Shown here one piece after another: positions 21,081 through 32,641 of a stretch of 64,000 bases of DNA. How positions within the stretch are numbered: position 1 is the first letter of the stretch; each line of letters begins with the position of its first letter. The notes beneath the pieces were generated by a model, which was not told the DNA's origin, searched no databases, and saw only the letters and a program-made list of their open reading frames with translations. The position numbers were made by a program, and so were the translations under genes. This DNA comes from Plutella xylostella. Taxonomy: Eukaryota; Arthropoda; Insecta; Lepidoptera; Plutellidae. The stretch spans positions 7,750,001-7,814,000 of the forward strand of contig NC_064005.1 in the NCBI RefSeq assembly GCF_932276165.1. The letters are read 5' to 3'.

Positions 21081-23270
21081 AAGTTGAGTCCATAAGTCTT
21101 TGCCGTCTCTCTGAAGAGTCTGCGCGCGGGCAAAATTCTAAATTCGGTTTTAATTTAATATTATTATTTCGTTTTTTATTATTATTACTTTTGAATTATT
21201 ATTAGGCCGTACTTGACTTTATTTAGATAGGTAGATTTTTCCTCATCTCCTATTTAAGTATGTATGATCGGAAAGCAATTTCCCAGACTTATCTGGCGCG
21301 CACTTTACTTTCAAAATCATTACGTCCCGCTGTCAAATGTAAACTATGACACTGACTCTACTGAGTAAGTACAGTTCAGTCCAAAAAAATAGATAGAAGT
21401 TGGGATCGATTACACCTTTGTGCCTTGTCAAACTAACAAACCACCTATTAATCATACCTTAAAATATTCTTGAAAACCCGCTTTTAGCGATAAGATCACC
21501 ATTTTGTAGCTATGTGTTTGTATATAAGCTATGTATTTTCTGTTCTTGTGTGTGCACAAAATAAATTATGTTCAATCTTTCTAATAACACCTAATATTCA
21601 TTCTTACAAAGATTCACATTTAAACTTGTTGTAGGTATGTGTAATACTGTACCCCCGTTAACCCATAAACACGGGCTCACCTTAGCTTTCGGCATAAACA
21701 AATGGCCGCTCTCGAGGCGGTATGGTAATTTTAATGTGCTACGTGTTAAATTTGCTAATACTACGTGCCCTTTGTAAGTACGATTCTGTAGCCGTTTCAA
21801 AGGACGTAACTTTCTCAACGCGGGGTATTGGTGTCAAAGAAAGCATTAATGTGTACGCTGCCTTATGTCTCGGTTGAGTGTTTATTGTGTTGGAAAATGT
21901 GTTATCTTTTACATAGATTAGATTTCGTTTTAATTTAAAATCTAATTGGTTGAATATCATATTATACTTTGCAATGATCCCTTTTGATCTTTAAAAGGTA
22001 ACGATAGAGTTAAACACTAACCTACATTAGTCATCTTAATGAGTCTTTAGAGTAGCAACATTATAAATGCTATGATATACCTACATGACAGTACAAAAGA
22101 CCCGTCTCTGCAAAAATACAACGTCTCTAAATTTAACTGTAGATAATCAAATAAAAAAGAAGAAAAACGCAATGAAAAATGCCTGCCAAGTTCATAATTG
22201 CCGGTACCTAAGGTTATAAACTAAAGCGTGGGTTTACAGCGGAAGAAACATTCAGTAGCCAGTCACTTTTAAGCCTTCGAACATAACATAATATTATTAA
22301 GTATGTTCTGACGAAATAACATTCCATACCGACAATCGCATACCTACTTCCTCATTTATTATACTGAACATACTAGATATATAGATATCTACAAACATAC
22401 CCGTAGGTTATTGTGTCTCCTGCCTCGGACATGACACTATCACATGTATAAACGTATAATACCAACATTGTATGTATGTACATGTGCGTCGTATATTTTA
22501 TTCTACACGTCAGTCGCTATCGGCCAGTTAAGCTGTTTGCACACTAGGCCCCGACACGGGAATTAAGTCGCGCGGGCGGAACGATTAAACGATTTTGTAC
22601 TTTGGATTCCACAGAAAACGGTCGAGTGGCCACTGGTCTTAATTGTAAATTATATTTCCTGTAGAGACAACATTTTGCATTAATGGAATCTGTTTTATGA
22701 AATCTGGTCGGTTTTAATTTCCTAATTAAATTAGATTTGATTGATAACTAAGGTAACGCCAGTGGGTTGCTTACGATACTGCATTTACTCCACTTAATGT
22801 AAATAGTTAGGTTTATTATATTAAATGGCAAAAGTCTTGGATGAATGTGAAATCACCTTAACTCAAGTAAGGGCAGAGCCATAAATTCAGAGAAATCACC
22901 CCTTTTTGTCAACTGGACATGTTTAGATATAGGGTCACATCGTATGATTTATAATTTCAACGGTCAACCCTATTGCCCCGTTTTTTTTTTCGTCGGGAAA
23001 TCGAAAATGTTTTGCGAATTGAGGAGAATAAAAAATTGTCATGTAGAGAGCTGGGGTGCTGTGGCACGAAGACCAGTCTTTGATAACACGATACAGTCAT
23101 AACCTCAAAGTTTCACGGAGAAAAAAAGTTTTTTTCTGGCTAAGTACCACTTTTGCAAAGTTATGGTGTGGAATAGTTTACTTATTATGTATAAGACTGG
23201 TACTGATACAGTTACTAATAACCTAATCATTATTAAGTATAATTATTTACCTACAGCAAAAAGTCCCATA
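21081..23270. other. non-coding host DNA between the LTR element and the hAT element
   Basis: No convincing gene. Two overlapping minus-strand ORFs (21591-21818 and 21739-21960) and a good donor (AAG|GTGAGC near 21681) raise the possibility of a small exon, but no partner exon or known domain was found. The rest is AT-rich unique sequence. Confidence 0.4.
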
Positions 23271-23278
23271 CTCTAATC
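23271..23278. repeat. 8-bp target duplication CTCTAATC (left)
   Basis: Identical to 26921-26928 on the other side of the hAT element. Eight bases is the hAT-superfamily length. Confidence 0.92.
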
Positions 23279-24112
23279 CAGTGTTTTTCAACCTTTTTCG
23301 TGATGCGACCCCCCTGGTATAAAAAAATATTTCGCGACCCCCTTGACCCTTTCGGTTTTTTATCATGTATGTATGTGTATGTTACAGTATCTATTCCTTA
23401 CGACGTATTTATGGTCTCCATGATTAGGACTCGAAGTACATACTTGTCGGATTTAAAAACATATTATTTTATTTATTTTACAATTACATACGTTAGATAT
23501 GTGTGGCCATACGGTACATACGTACAACTAATGCCATTGCGACCCGGAATTTCTATTGAAATTAGCTTTTTCTTTCTGACTTTTATAAGCAATTAAATAT
23601 CTTGAATAAAGACAAAATACCTGGCTTTACAAAAAATAAATACATACTTGTTGTCGTCTTTGAACCAGGCAGGAAGGCCTTCCACGCTATGTTTGCCTAT
23701 TCTTGGTCTTTATTCGAGACCATAACTCGTTTACCCCAACGGTTATCGGTTCTTCGGCAGATATGACAAGCACACTACCACTTTAGCTTGCATATTTTGA
23801 CAGCTATGTCGGTAATCTTAGTGTGGGTTGCATCAACATCCCGGTTATCGTAATAGTTAAGGTTAAACTTAGCAATGACAGAGTCGTTACAGTTAACATT
23901 TTACTGCAACGCGTTGCACCATCACTTCGTTCGTCATTGTTAATGTTATTAGGGTTGCTATTCGTTTGAGACATAATTATCCCCAAAGTTATTGTGGGAA
24001 ACGTTTTTATGTAGGGCAATACCAAATCTAGCTGTCGGACTGAAGCCGTCACAGAGTACATTGTAGCCGTCATTCTCTGTCAAAGCACTCAAAAGTCAAC
24101 ATGTCATATACC

Positions 24113-24733
24113 GCGTTTACATTCAGCCGAAGTGAGCAGGGAAGTGGGCAGGGAAGTGGGCAGGGAAATGGGTAGGGCAGTGTGTAAACGCGATACTTCT
24201 CATGCCGCTGACATTGCCACTCGCGCTGCCCTGCACTCCCCTAAATGGCGGTTTTTTGTGCGGAAGTCAAAGGACCGGCAGCGTGAGCGGCAGTGCGTGT
24301 TTACATTCAGCTCCGACGCTCAGTACTCGCCGAGCGCCTGGAGGAGAAGGGCATGATAAACAACTCATACTTACTAGTAGAATTAGTAGGTATATGCATT
24401 AAAAAAATAGTTGAGTAGGTTGGTTGATAATTAGTTAGTTAGTAGTACTTATAAAGTTCTATTTCGATGGATAGATATCATCCACCATCGTCTACGACGA
24501 AAATTATTTTTTGTATTCGATATCTTTTTAAACATCGAACATAACTTATGTATTACATAAAGAGACAGCGCGGCCGCTGTAATTATTTCGACGTCTGCCA
24601 TTGCCGACACTTGAAAGTGAAGTGAGTGGTAGGGCGGTATGTAAACACACACTCCTCTCAATCCTGCCACATGAGTATTTAGGGAATTATTGCCGGCAGC
24701 GTGAGGGGCAGCGGCAGGGGCTGAATGTAAATG
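24113..24733. repeat. inverted-repeat segment within the hAT element
   Basis: gtttacattcagcc near 24116 reappears inverted as ggctgaatgtaaat near 24720, and an inner copy lies near 24298. A gcagggaagtgg motif is tandemly repeated at the left. It is probably a degenerate MITE. ORFs here are shadows. Confidence 0.45.
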
Positions 24734-24844
24734 AGGCAATAGGACCTAAATCTGTTATTACTCCAAATATTGACCAAAAGATTATCATCAATAAAACCCG
24801 CGACAAAGTAGACTCAGGTTTATTATTAATTAATTCTTAACAAG

Positions 24845-25030
24845 TTGAAACGAGCAGGTAAACGCAGCGTGGGACGCCCTCCTGCACGCTGGACTGATGA
24901 CCTTAGGCGGGTGGCGGGTAGTGGTTGGATGAGGAAGGCCGAGGACCGAGTGTTGTGGCGCTCCTTGGGAGAGCCCATGGCTAGAAATGGACGCTTATTT
25001 GGTGGTGAAGATGATCATTACACCTACAAC
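24845..25030 (+). pseudogene. 3' end of an RTE-type LINE (C-terminal fragment)
   Basis: The translation includes GRPPARWTDDLRRVAG and WMRKAEDRVLWRSLGE, the characteristic C-terminus of insect RTE-like reverse transcriptase polyproteins. The fragment is 5' truncated and followed by the short non-coding tail expected of such LINEs. A more decayed relative is at 49510-49625. Confidence 0.75.
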
Positions 25031-25242
25031 ATAATAATAGGTGCATTGGTACTTACTTCGTCGTTGGAGGCAGTAAGAAAGGTTCTAGTCTTAAAGCCAA
25101 CACACGAGCCACATTTTTGAGACCTGGAACCTATCCAAGAACGAGTTCTCATCCCAAGTTGCGAATCTATCAGTTCTCTGAAAGTACACCTTTCTCTTAA
25201 TATTTCGTAAGTTCCGTACTTACTCCACCGAGTACTACTTTT

Positions 25243-25505
25243 GACGACCGAATGGCGTAGTGGTTAGTGACCCTGACTACTGAGCCGATGGTCCCGGGTT
25301 CGATTCCCGGCTGGGGCAGATATTTGTTTAAAGGCAAATATTTGTACTCGGGTCTTGGGTGTTGATATTTATATTTAGTATCTATCTATCTATGTATTTG
25401 TGTAGATATATCAGCTGTCCGACACCCATAACACAGGTTCTGCCTAGCTTGGGGTCGGATGGCCGTGTGTGAGATGTCCCCACATATTTATTTATTTATT
25501 TATTT
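25243..25505 (+). mobile_element. full-length tRNA-headed SINE (TGTGGGGACATC-tail type)
   Basis: The head has Pol III A-box-like TGGCGTAGTGGTTAG and B-box GGTTCGATTCC in tRNA spacing. The body carries cgggtcttggg and a TATCTATC run. The tail ends gatgtccccacatatttatttattt. The head matches the SINEs at 32611-32882 and 48960-49207, but the tail does not, so the two families share a 5' module. Confidence 0.85.
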
Positions 25506-25849
25506 ACCTCAATCTCAATTTCTAAGGAACTTGTTTTAAGCTCTATTTCACGTAGAAGCGACATGATAAGAATTATTTAATATTAATATTTGTACGTAAT
25601 ACTGTTACTTTGAGGTTATACAATGCGTTTGACAGCTACCTGACTTTAACAAAGGCAGTAACCGGCCAACATTGGGTGGTTATGGTTATCGTTAAAGTTA
25701 TGACTTCATTTTAAGCATAGTTGAATGGTGAAACCAATTTTTCTCTTAACCGATGCTTTGACAGACGATGTGACGTTTGTAATAGTTAAAGTTAAATAGT
25801 GCAACGCACCCTTAGTCCTCTGACTGACGGAAAACTCATTTCTGATACG

Positions 25850-26690
25850 ATTTATCAGAAAAAACCCAAGCATAGCTCTCTCCATAGCACGCTGAGCGAA
25901 TCTAAATCGGTGGACCAGTCCAACCCTACCGTCAGTGCCCTCGTCCCTGCACCATACGTCATCACTGGCAGGACGCACTTGTTGAAATCTTTTGTCTTCA
26001 GGCTCTGAGGGATGGCCGAGGAGAATATGTGAAGAAGTTTCCCGAATGCAGCCCAACCCAGTTGGATGTGCCTTGCAGCCTCCTTGTCGAAGTTGCTTCT
26101 GCCTAGCCGAATAGTCTGCCCGAGGTAGACATATACTTGCACAACTTCGATTGTTGCCTCACCAACGATGACCAGCTCCGGTTTGATGTGAGCATTGTAC
26201 ATGACTTTCATCCAAGTTCATACAGAGGCCTACACGTCGGGATGCAGCTTTAGGCCACTTAGCATCCAGCTGAGTTCCTGCAGAGATTCTGACATAACAA
26301 CGATGTCGTCCGCGAAGCGGAGGTGTGACATGTACTCGCCATTTATAAATAATGCCATGTCCTTTCCAGTCCAACGTCTTTAAGACATCTTCCAATGCAT
26401 TGGTGAACAGTTTCGGAGATATCACATCCCCCTGTCGCACTCATCTTTGCAGTTGGGTAGGTTTTGTCTTGTGGCCCTGTACTTGGACAGTCATAGTAGC
26501 GGCATCGTACAGACTCCTCAACACCTCGATATAGCGCCATTCGATTTGAAATCTCTGCAACGTTTCCAAAATTGCCCATGTCAGTTGAAGGAGTTTTCAT
26601 AGTCCACAAAGGCTAGGCTAGATACACAGCCTGATTATAATCTTCGGTGTTCTGTATAATCAGCCTTACTGTGTGGATGTGGTCTATTGT
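25850..26690 (-). pseudogene. decayed RTE-type LINE reverse-transcriptase segment
   Basis: Minus-strand frames encode consecutive pieces of an RTE-clade reverse transcriptase: near 26640 a region before AFVDYE-like residues, then RQGDVISPKLFTNALEDVLK (26435 downwards), the fingers/thumb with YVYLGQTIRLGRSNF near 26110, and LPVMTYGAGTRALTVG near 25950. Frameshifts and stops break it, so it cannot be functional. It is inside the hAT element and opposite in direction to the other LINE fragment there. Confidence 0.85.
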
Positions 26691-26920
26691 ACTAAAACAG
26701 ATCCACGACGGGATAATTTAATGAATAAAAAACAAGTTCAACCTTCGCATTTAAGAAAATTTTAAGTAAAAGTATTTTTAAAGTAAGAGTCTTACTTAAT
26801 AAATTAAATACTAATTGTCTTTTTTTACTAAAGTACCCAGTTTTTTCGCCTTTTGGCGACCCCCCTACAGAAGCTTCGCGACCCCCCAGGGGGTCGCGAC
26901 CCACAGGTTGAAAAACACTG

Positions 26921-26928
26921 CTCTAATC
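26921..26928. repeat. 8-bp target duplication CTCTAATC (right)
   Basis: Perfect copy of 23271-23278. Confidence 0.92.
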
Positions 26929-27530
26929 GACTCAACTGATTATACGGCTACACCGCAACAGAATGCGTATATCCAACAAAAAGACACAAAAGGATGACTT
27001 TTACAAAGCCTCCCTCCATTAATTTCTAGTTAACTCTTTTATGAAAAAATATATGTGACTGAAACACGGCTGAAACGGCCCCTGCCTACGGGATTAAACT
27101 CGAAAAATGCTTTCAATACTGAGCGTTAAACGTAAAAAGGCTAAGCATGTCATTGGATTTTGTTAAATTGTTCCGTAGGATAGATATTTATAATTATGAA
27201 GAATAAATAAAAAAACATACATACAGACGAATTGAGAACCTCAAAGGAGGAGTCCTTTTTTCGAAGTCGGTTAAAAATACGCACATTTACCTACATTGTG
27301 TTTGTAAAGTAAAGATTTAAAATAAAGTCACACATTACACATTAACTATTTGTTAAACATAGAATATGAAGTAAGTAGAGGTATAAAATGAGACTTTTTA
27401 ACATATCGAAATAATGCTTATATTATAAATAAGAAATTAAAAAAACTGTAAAATTATCTTTTATACTACTCTGTGTAAAAAGTATCGAGACTGGATCAAT
27501 AAAACACAAAATGTTTGTTATTAATCCAAA
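26929..27530. other. non-coding DNA right of the hAT element
   Basis: AT-rich. It includes a short cctcaaaggaggagtccttttttcgaagtcgg block. No coding evidence. It would lie just 3' of the three-exon gene on the minus strand. Confidence 0.45.
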
Positions 27531-27535
27531 TTTAT

Positions 27536-28891
27536 TTAATTACCTTCAAAGTATGCTCTTCCAGAAACGATACACATATGGCAATAAATTATCCAATCAT
27601 CACAATTTTTTTTAAACGCTGTTTCCAGAGTTGTGTTTAGTACTTGCGGCGATTTTTCCTTATTGTCTTCTATCGATTGTAAGTACAGGTACATACTAAT
27701 AATATCCAATAGCCAACTAACAAGTTCAGTAAAAGTGCGCCCACAAAAATCGTGGCCACAATTATAATCATGTGCGGATCCCTAAAAGGTGAAAAATAAC
27801 TGTATTGGAAATTTTAGATTGCTCCAAATTGTTATAGCATTCGTGGGAGCTTTATTTGTTTTGTTCCGAATAAGTTATGACAGGAAGGGTACGCCTCGTT
27901 ACCGCCTGAAACGGGGCCGCTTCAAGAACTTTTACATAACATTTCAGCATTTCAGTAAACAACTGAATGAATGAGTTAAACCCCTTTTGTGAAAGTAGCT
28001 AAGCTTGCTTCTGGTGACATCCATTATTTGGAATAAAATATTTAAGCACTAAAATACTAAAGTTAAATTTAAATAAGGGTGTTATTGTCTTGAATGTGCT
28101 GGAGGAGGCCACAGGCTCGCTCCTGGGGGCAGAAATACAGCTTTTTGTAAAGGTATACAGCCTGTTACTGAGTATTGTATCCTATCCTAACTTCCTAACT
28201 AATATTATAAATGCGAAAGTAACTGTGTCTGTCTGTCTTTCTGTCTGTCTGTCTGTCTGTTACTCTTTCACGCCAAAACTACTGAACGGATTTGAATGAA
28301 ATTTGGTATACATACGGTCTAGACCCTGGGAAAGAACATAGGATACTTTTTATCCCGGAATTCCCACGGGAATTTAGGCGAAGCGAAGCGCACGGGAACA
28401 GCTAGTAGGTTATATTTACGTATAATATCTACAAGCTAAATAACTTCGATAACAGGTTGCTGCACAGCACCGTTATAGACTAAAATAATTCATGTAGTTA
28501 CTTCGAGTAATGTACCTTCCACCAATAGCCATTGTGTTGATCGGGAATGACGATACAGTGGCCTTTATCTACGTCGACAAGGGTGCCGTGCAACAGCGAC
28601 TGTTTTCCAGAGCTGGACGGCACCGTTCGATCATTTTCTAAAATAGTAATCAAAAGTGATAAAAACTGACTAAATTTTTCTTAAACGATGTGGTGTACTA
28701 ACCATAATAATTGATATAATATTTTATGGTACTAGCTATACCTACCTACCATATGATTATTTATTTCTGAATAGACTCACTTTTTTATGCCCCACATTCT
28801 GTGAAGAAGGGTTTAAAGAAATAATATGATTACCTGATTCCCGGAAAGCATTATAAGTTCTCGAACATGGCTTGAGTGGCTCAAGGGCCAT
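27536..28891 (-). CDS. three-exon gene for an unrecognised small Cys-containing protein
   Basis: Exons assembled on the minus strand: 28891-28834 (ATGGCC start in a good context, donor CAG|GTAATC), 28637-28516 (acceptor ttactattttag, donor AAG|GTACAT) and 27781-27536 (acceptor ttcaccttttag, stop TAA). Phases agree at both junctions and give 141 aa, with codons varied rather than AT-random. Visible parts are a polar N-terminus, a GTLVDVDKGHCIVIP strand-like segment with GYWWK, then CGHDFCGRTF, a hydrophobic ELVSWLLDII stretch and paired cysteines (IIYCHMC). AATAAA overlaps the stop. I do not recognise the family. The start could lie further upstream, and an alternative ending (donor AAG|GTAATT at the last codons) is possible. 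It may be a real host gene or a domesticated fragment. Confidence 0.55.
28196..28407 (+). mobile_element. GTCT-microsatellite interspersed element (Helitron/MINE-like)
   Basis: It begins actaatattataaatgcgaaag, carries a (GTCT)n run, then a conserved cgccaaaactactgaacgg block, and ends near aacagCTAG. This type of element is very common in Lepidoptera and has a CTAG-type end. It sits within the large intron of the three-exon gene. An inverted relative lies at 38743-38967. Confidence 0.7.
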
Positions 28892-28990
28892 CCCACCAAC
28901 AATAAAAGAAGAACTTTACGAATATTCCCAACAATACCTACAATTGCTCGGATTTAATACATGACAGTTGAATAAACATAAACCTAAATA

Positions 28991-29110
28991 TACACTCACG
29001 AGCAGTGAAAAAGTTCCACTCACAAAAGGGCCACAAAATATTGCAGATGACGTCATTTTGAGTAATTTGGTGCTATTCTCGCTGGAACTTTTTCATTTTT
29101 CGCGAGTGTA
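28991..29110. mobile_element. TA-flanked MITE with TACACTCACGAG ends
   Basis: The left end tacactcacgagcagtgaaaaagttcc is inverted at the right as ggaactttttcatttttcgcgagtgta. Relatives occur at 52643-52794, partly at 35008-35085, and as an end at 49707-49733. TA ends suggest the Tc1/mariner type. Confidence 0.65.
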
Positions 29111-30079
29111 AGCAGACTAGGAAAATAACAGCGAGCTTAAACTGAATCGCTTTTCGAATTGATGGTAAGGCTGTTACTATCTAAATATCGTTCCACGAAA
29201 ATCTTCTTAGGAGAACATAAGTACGAATCACTTATGTGTTTCTCCCGAAAAATACATAAGCCTGAAATTATTGAGAGCAATAAATGCTTACGAAAGTAAT
29301 ACGGCGTTTTTATTGTTACACAAACAAAAACTTAAGTGTTTTCTTTAGGTAGAGCTTACTTATAATGATATGTTGCTATGTAAATAAATTACCTACCCAA
29401 CAACAGACAACCTTCGTAAAAATAAATAAATCTCGGAAAATTTCCAACAACGAAGGTCGAAGCTGTGTTACTAATCTTTGTTTAACAAGCGTTGAATCAT
29501 ATATATTCAAAATTGCGAATTGTACTTTAAATAATTCATTTTTAATATTATAGCTTGCCTCAGGATGGTCTTCTGCTATGACAGCACGATACCTTTATCG
29601 ATGTAGATAAACGTGGACGTGGAGTTAAATTGTGTCCTTGTGATAGCATAGCAGGGCAAAGGCGATATGACTATTGACTATATTGAGAAGCCTTACTTTA
29701 CTTACTGTTACAATGCTTTTTTTAACTAGGTACATAACGTATACTATACATAAATGTTACTTTTGGTCCATAAAAACCAATTTGGTGGTTAAAACCGCGA
29801 AGCGAAACTGAAAAATACTCAATAAAAGGCTTTCATTGCGGATATTAAGTACATTTAAATACTTATTTAAGTACCGTTACATTACATTGATTAAATTACT
29901 ACCAAAAAATAGGTTACTTAATTTGGGGCAAACACCGTTTTACTTCTAACATCGTACATCAGAATAGCTATACGAAGCATAGGTAGGGATCCTATAGGGC
30001 GATAAAATGAAAGGGGCTGAGTAGTTGAGTACCACTCACACTTAACTCCAATGTTAGCTTAGATTAACAAAACACGAAC
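29111..30079. other. unique non-coding DNA
   Basis: Mostly AT-rich. A plus-strand stretch at 29592-29681 (acceptor-like atgacag before it) has an open frame resembling part of exon 2 of the gene at 27536-28891 over about 12 residues. No other feature was seen. Confidence 0.35.
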
Positions 30080-30330
30080 ACGATGGAGTGTTAGTTCAAA
30101 AGAAACGTCTTGACAATAATACTCGACTTCTATCATTGAGGTCTTATTTTCAATGACTTAGTTCGGTTAGATTTTTTAGCTTTATTCATTGGCACAATGG
30201 TTGTCATTAGGTTTCTGAACTTAAAGCGGTTTTGACAGTAAACAAAATGTGGACAGTTTTTTGCTTTCTTTTTGTATGTGACATCTTGTTTGTATATTAT
30301 TAATCTAAGAGTGTAAGCAAGCACGGCTCA
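30080..30330. repeat. interspersed repeat family, copy 1
   Basis: Blocks aaaagaaacgtct.gacaa, cttattttgaattagttcggttag and atgcggacagttttttgctttg recur in the same order at 36075-36680 and 56098-56345. Minus-strand ORFs in copies 1 and 3 share LIIYxQ and KAKNCPHF, consistent with common descent rather than with a gene. Confidence 0.7.
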
Positions 30331-31580
30331 CCTTATGATGTCGTCTGTTCTTACTGGCTTGCCTTAAGTTTGTCGGTAGACGGGTTAAATGAATATCTTT
30401 TAACCGCTAACGGTATTAAGGGACGTTATAAGATAAGTGTAAGTCTGAGTAAGCGTGTCTGTCTGTAGTTTCAGATGTGACTTTATCGAGAATGTTCTTG
30501 ATAACGCTATCTTTGCAATGGGTAAAATATGGGAGGTTTTTTTTTCAGTTTCTGTAAACCCTAAACGAATAAAGAATAGGTAAGATGTACCGAGTCAGTG
30601 TCAAGTAATTATTACTAAGCCCCTGTTTCACAATGTCTGGTTAGTGGCTACCTGACGGATAAAATACATGCTGTCACTCTCTGTTATTAGACTAAAGACT
30701 AAAAGTACCTAATAAACTTAAGTAATTTTATGGAATAGACCCTAATTTTTTTGTTGTTGTTCTTGGCACTTGATTTAATTGCAAGGTTGGCTTTCTCAGA
30801 CACAAAATTTTATGAGATCAAAAAATTACTCCTAAAATGTAGAGTCTAGATTTGAATAAAAGATAAGTACCTACTAAAGTAATTTTAATTTACTTTGACT
30901 TTGCCAAGTTTACCCAGCGTAGCTAAACAAGCAAGGTAAAATTGTCTCATGAAATTATGATTTGTTCTCCCAGTACACAGGTACTCTATAAAGTTTTAAT
31001 GAAATCGATATTCTCAAAGGTGTATTTCCCTTTTTAAAAGTCGAAAAATCGTAGAACAAAACTTGTTCTGAACATTCCCATGACTCGTCCTTTTTCAAAA
31101 TTACTATAATATCACTTTTGAAAATTGACAAAAATAACGCCTGAATGGTGTAATAATACTTAGTAATTTGTATTTTTCTAAATTTGTAAAACAAGAGTTT
31201 TTTATTAGAATGACGAGTTACCTCTTTCAGCTTACTATACCATTTTTGGCACACCCTGTATATTGGCGAAAATATAAATATCCATCGTTCCCAATACTTT
31301 TTCTTTGAGTTAAATTTATATAAATCTTCCACTGTAATTTTACTATTAACTACGTACTCCACTAAAGCTCAAGAGCGTAGTCAAGTAAAGAATCGTTACC
31401 ACAGTGTAGCTAAGAACGAACCGCACTAAAATACAATCGTACTATAAAAGTGTACATTACCGCGCTGGCCGGCAAATATTAGCTCCTAGTGAATTCAATC
31501 TAATTTGGCCATATAGCCTCGCTGACTACAGGAATCATGGAGAAATGATCAACGGGAAAATTATGAGCATTTATACCACT
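30331..31580. other. non-coding DNA
   Basis: AT-rich. The ORF at 30955-31362 (minus) is AT-driven and has no recognisable domain, but it spans a caccctgtatattgg motif (about 31253) that is the end of a hairpin element related to 39198-39464. Confidence 0.45.
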
Positions 31581-31584
31581 TGCT

Positions 31585-31960
31585 CCCTAAGAGCGTGAAG
31601 GAAAACATCGTGCGAAAACCTGTACAGTGTACATCTAGAGTTAGCAGATTTAGCGGCCGCTACACTAGTTCGTTATCGTTAAATGCGCGTTCCACCAATC
31701 ACAGCGCCGTATTTATGACGAATCGCTATAAAGTGACGTTAATCTAAGTCGATAACAAACCGTGTAGCGGCAGCAGATTTGCGACTTTAATAACCTGCAC
31801 CTACTTACACCCTATGGAATAGCGCGGTAGGAGATTTGGAACATCTACCGCGCTTATGAAGGCAGTTTAGAGCTTAAGGGGATATGCACAAAGGTTCCAT
31901 TCGAGAGGGCCAGGTGCAGGTAATAACACCCTCACAGATGATATAATACAGCTTGTGTAG
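31585..31960 (+). mobile_element. degenerate SINE-like element split by a MITE
   Basis: The blocks gtgaaggaaaacatcgtg, aaggcagtttagag, gcacaaaggttcca and gagagggccaggtgcaggta match the element at 44701-45040 in the same order. It is interrupted at 31652-31771 by a small element with its own target duplication. Confidence 0.75.
31652..31771. mobile_element. 120-bp MITE with 9-bp target duplication
   Basis: The inner ends gccgctacac and gtgtagcggc are inverted, followed by imperfect cgttatcg/cgataac arms. AGCAGATTT flanks both sides (31643-31651 and 31772-31780). Nine bases suggests the Mutator-like superfamily. It sits inside the older SINE-like element. Confidence 0.78.
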
Positions 31961-32012
31961 CTGTTATTCGATTGATCTATCCTCCACTTTATGAGTCTTA
32001 GGGCTTATACAC

Positions 32013-32127
32013 AAAAACGCGTAGCGATGTCGCATCGCAAAAACCTGCGACAGTAATTAAGCATTTGCCTTGAAAAACTGCCAACACAGTCGCAGATTTT
32101 TGCAATGCGATGTCGCAACGCAGTTTT
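32013..32127. repeat. inverted-repeat hairpin element
   Basis: cgatgtcgcatcgcaaaaa is mirrored by tttttgcaatgcgatgtcg. It is a probable MITE, but the outer ends are too diverged to define the target site. Confidence 0.5.
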
Positions 32128-32390
32128 ATATCCAAATTTTTTTTGAGGCGACGGTGGTTTTAGATCTTTGTGTCACATCTCCTGTTTTGGTTGTGCTGAG
32201 TTTCAGCCAACATTAATTGTGCATTTGCCTGAGAGGAACACGGCCGGCCACTCTCTTGCTAACCTATAAAAATCGCTTCTTACGTTTAATCAGTGGTTTT
32301 ATTGTTTAGTCAGGGAAATTATCTTTGTAGAAGTTCCTTTGTATTGCCGCTTGCTATGTCGGTATCGATGGTAAAGATTGTTTTATCGTT

Positions 32391-32495
32391 ATTAATATAA
32401 CTAGTTTGAGTGTTACTTTGAATAATCAAATAATTATAATGTACTCAGCATTATAATTATTTGATTAGGTATTCTAAACTAGTTATATGAATATT
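32391..32495. repeat. AT-rich perfect hairpin core
   Basis: taatcaaataattataatg and cattataattatttgatta are exact inverted repeats around a 7-nt loop, within wider imperfect arms (taactagttt / aaactagtta). MITE or cruciform; no target duplication identified. Confidence 0.55.
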
Positions 32496-32608
32496 CAGAT
32501 GATTTGAATATTTTACATTTGTGGTATATGGTGTTCAGAATGACCCCCTGAGTGAGCCCCGTTCGGCTTAGTATTCCACTTTTGCAACACCCTGCATATG
32601 TAATAAAA

Positions 32609-32610
<2 letters not shown>

Positions 32611-32641
<31 letters not shown>

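Larger units (their letters stand above)
23279..26920. mobile_element. composite non-autonomous hAT element (3.6 kb)
   Basis: The ends are CAGTGTTTTTCAACC and the inverse GGTTGAAAAACACTG, the classic hAT terminal inverted repeat. They extend imperfectly through a gcgacccccc-rich stretch on both sides. Perfect 8-bp duplications flank it. No transposase ORF is visible, so mobility must have come from a relative. Inside are inverted TE debris, an RTE LINE 3' end, a full SINE and a decayed RTE reverse-transcriptase segment. Confidence 0.9.

Noticed and set aside
21591..21960. Overlapping minus-strand ORFs with a good splice donor
   Set aside because: No partner exon, no domain, and the first ORF starts at a non-ATG codon.
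28225..28262. CRISPR-like short repeats (GTCT and CAGA runs)
   Set aside because: Tetranucleotide microsatellites inside a lepidopteran interspersed element, with no spacers.
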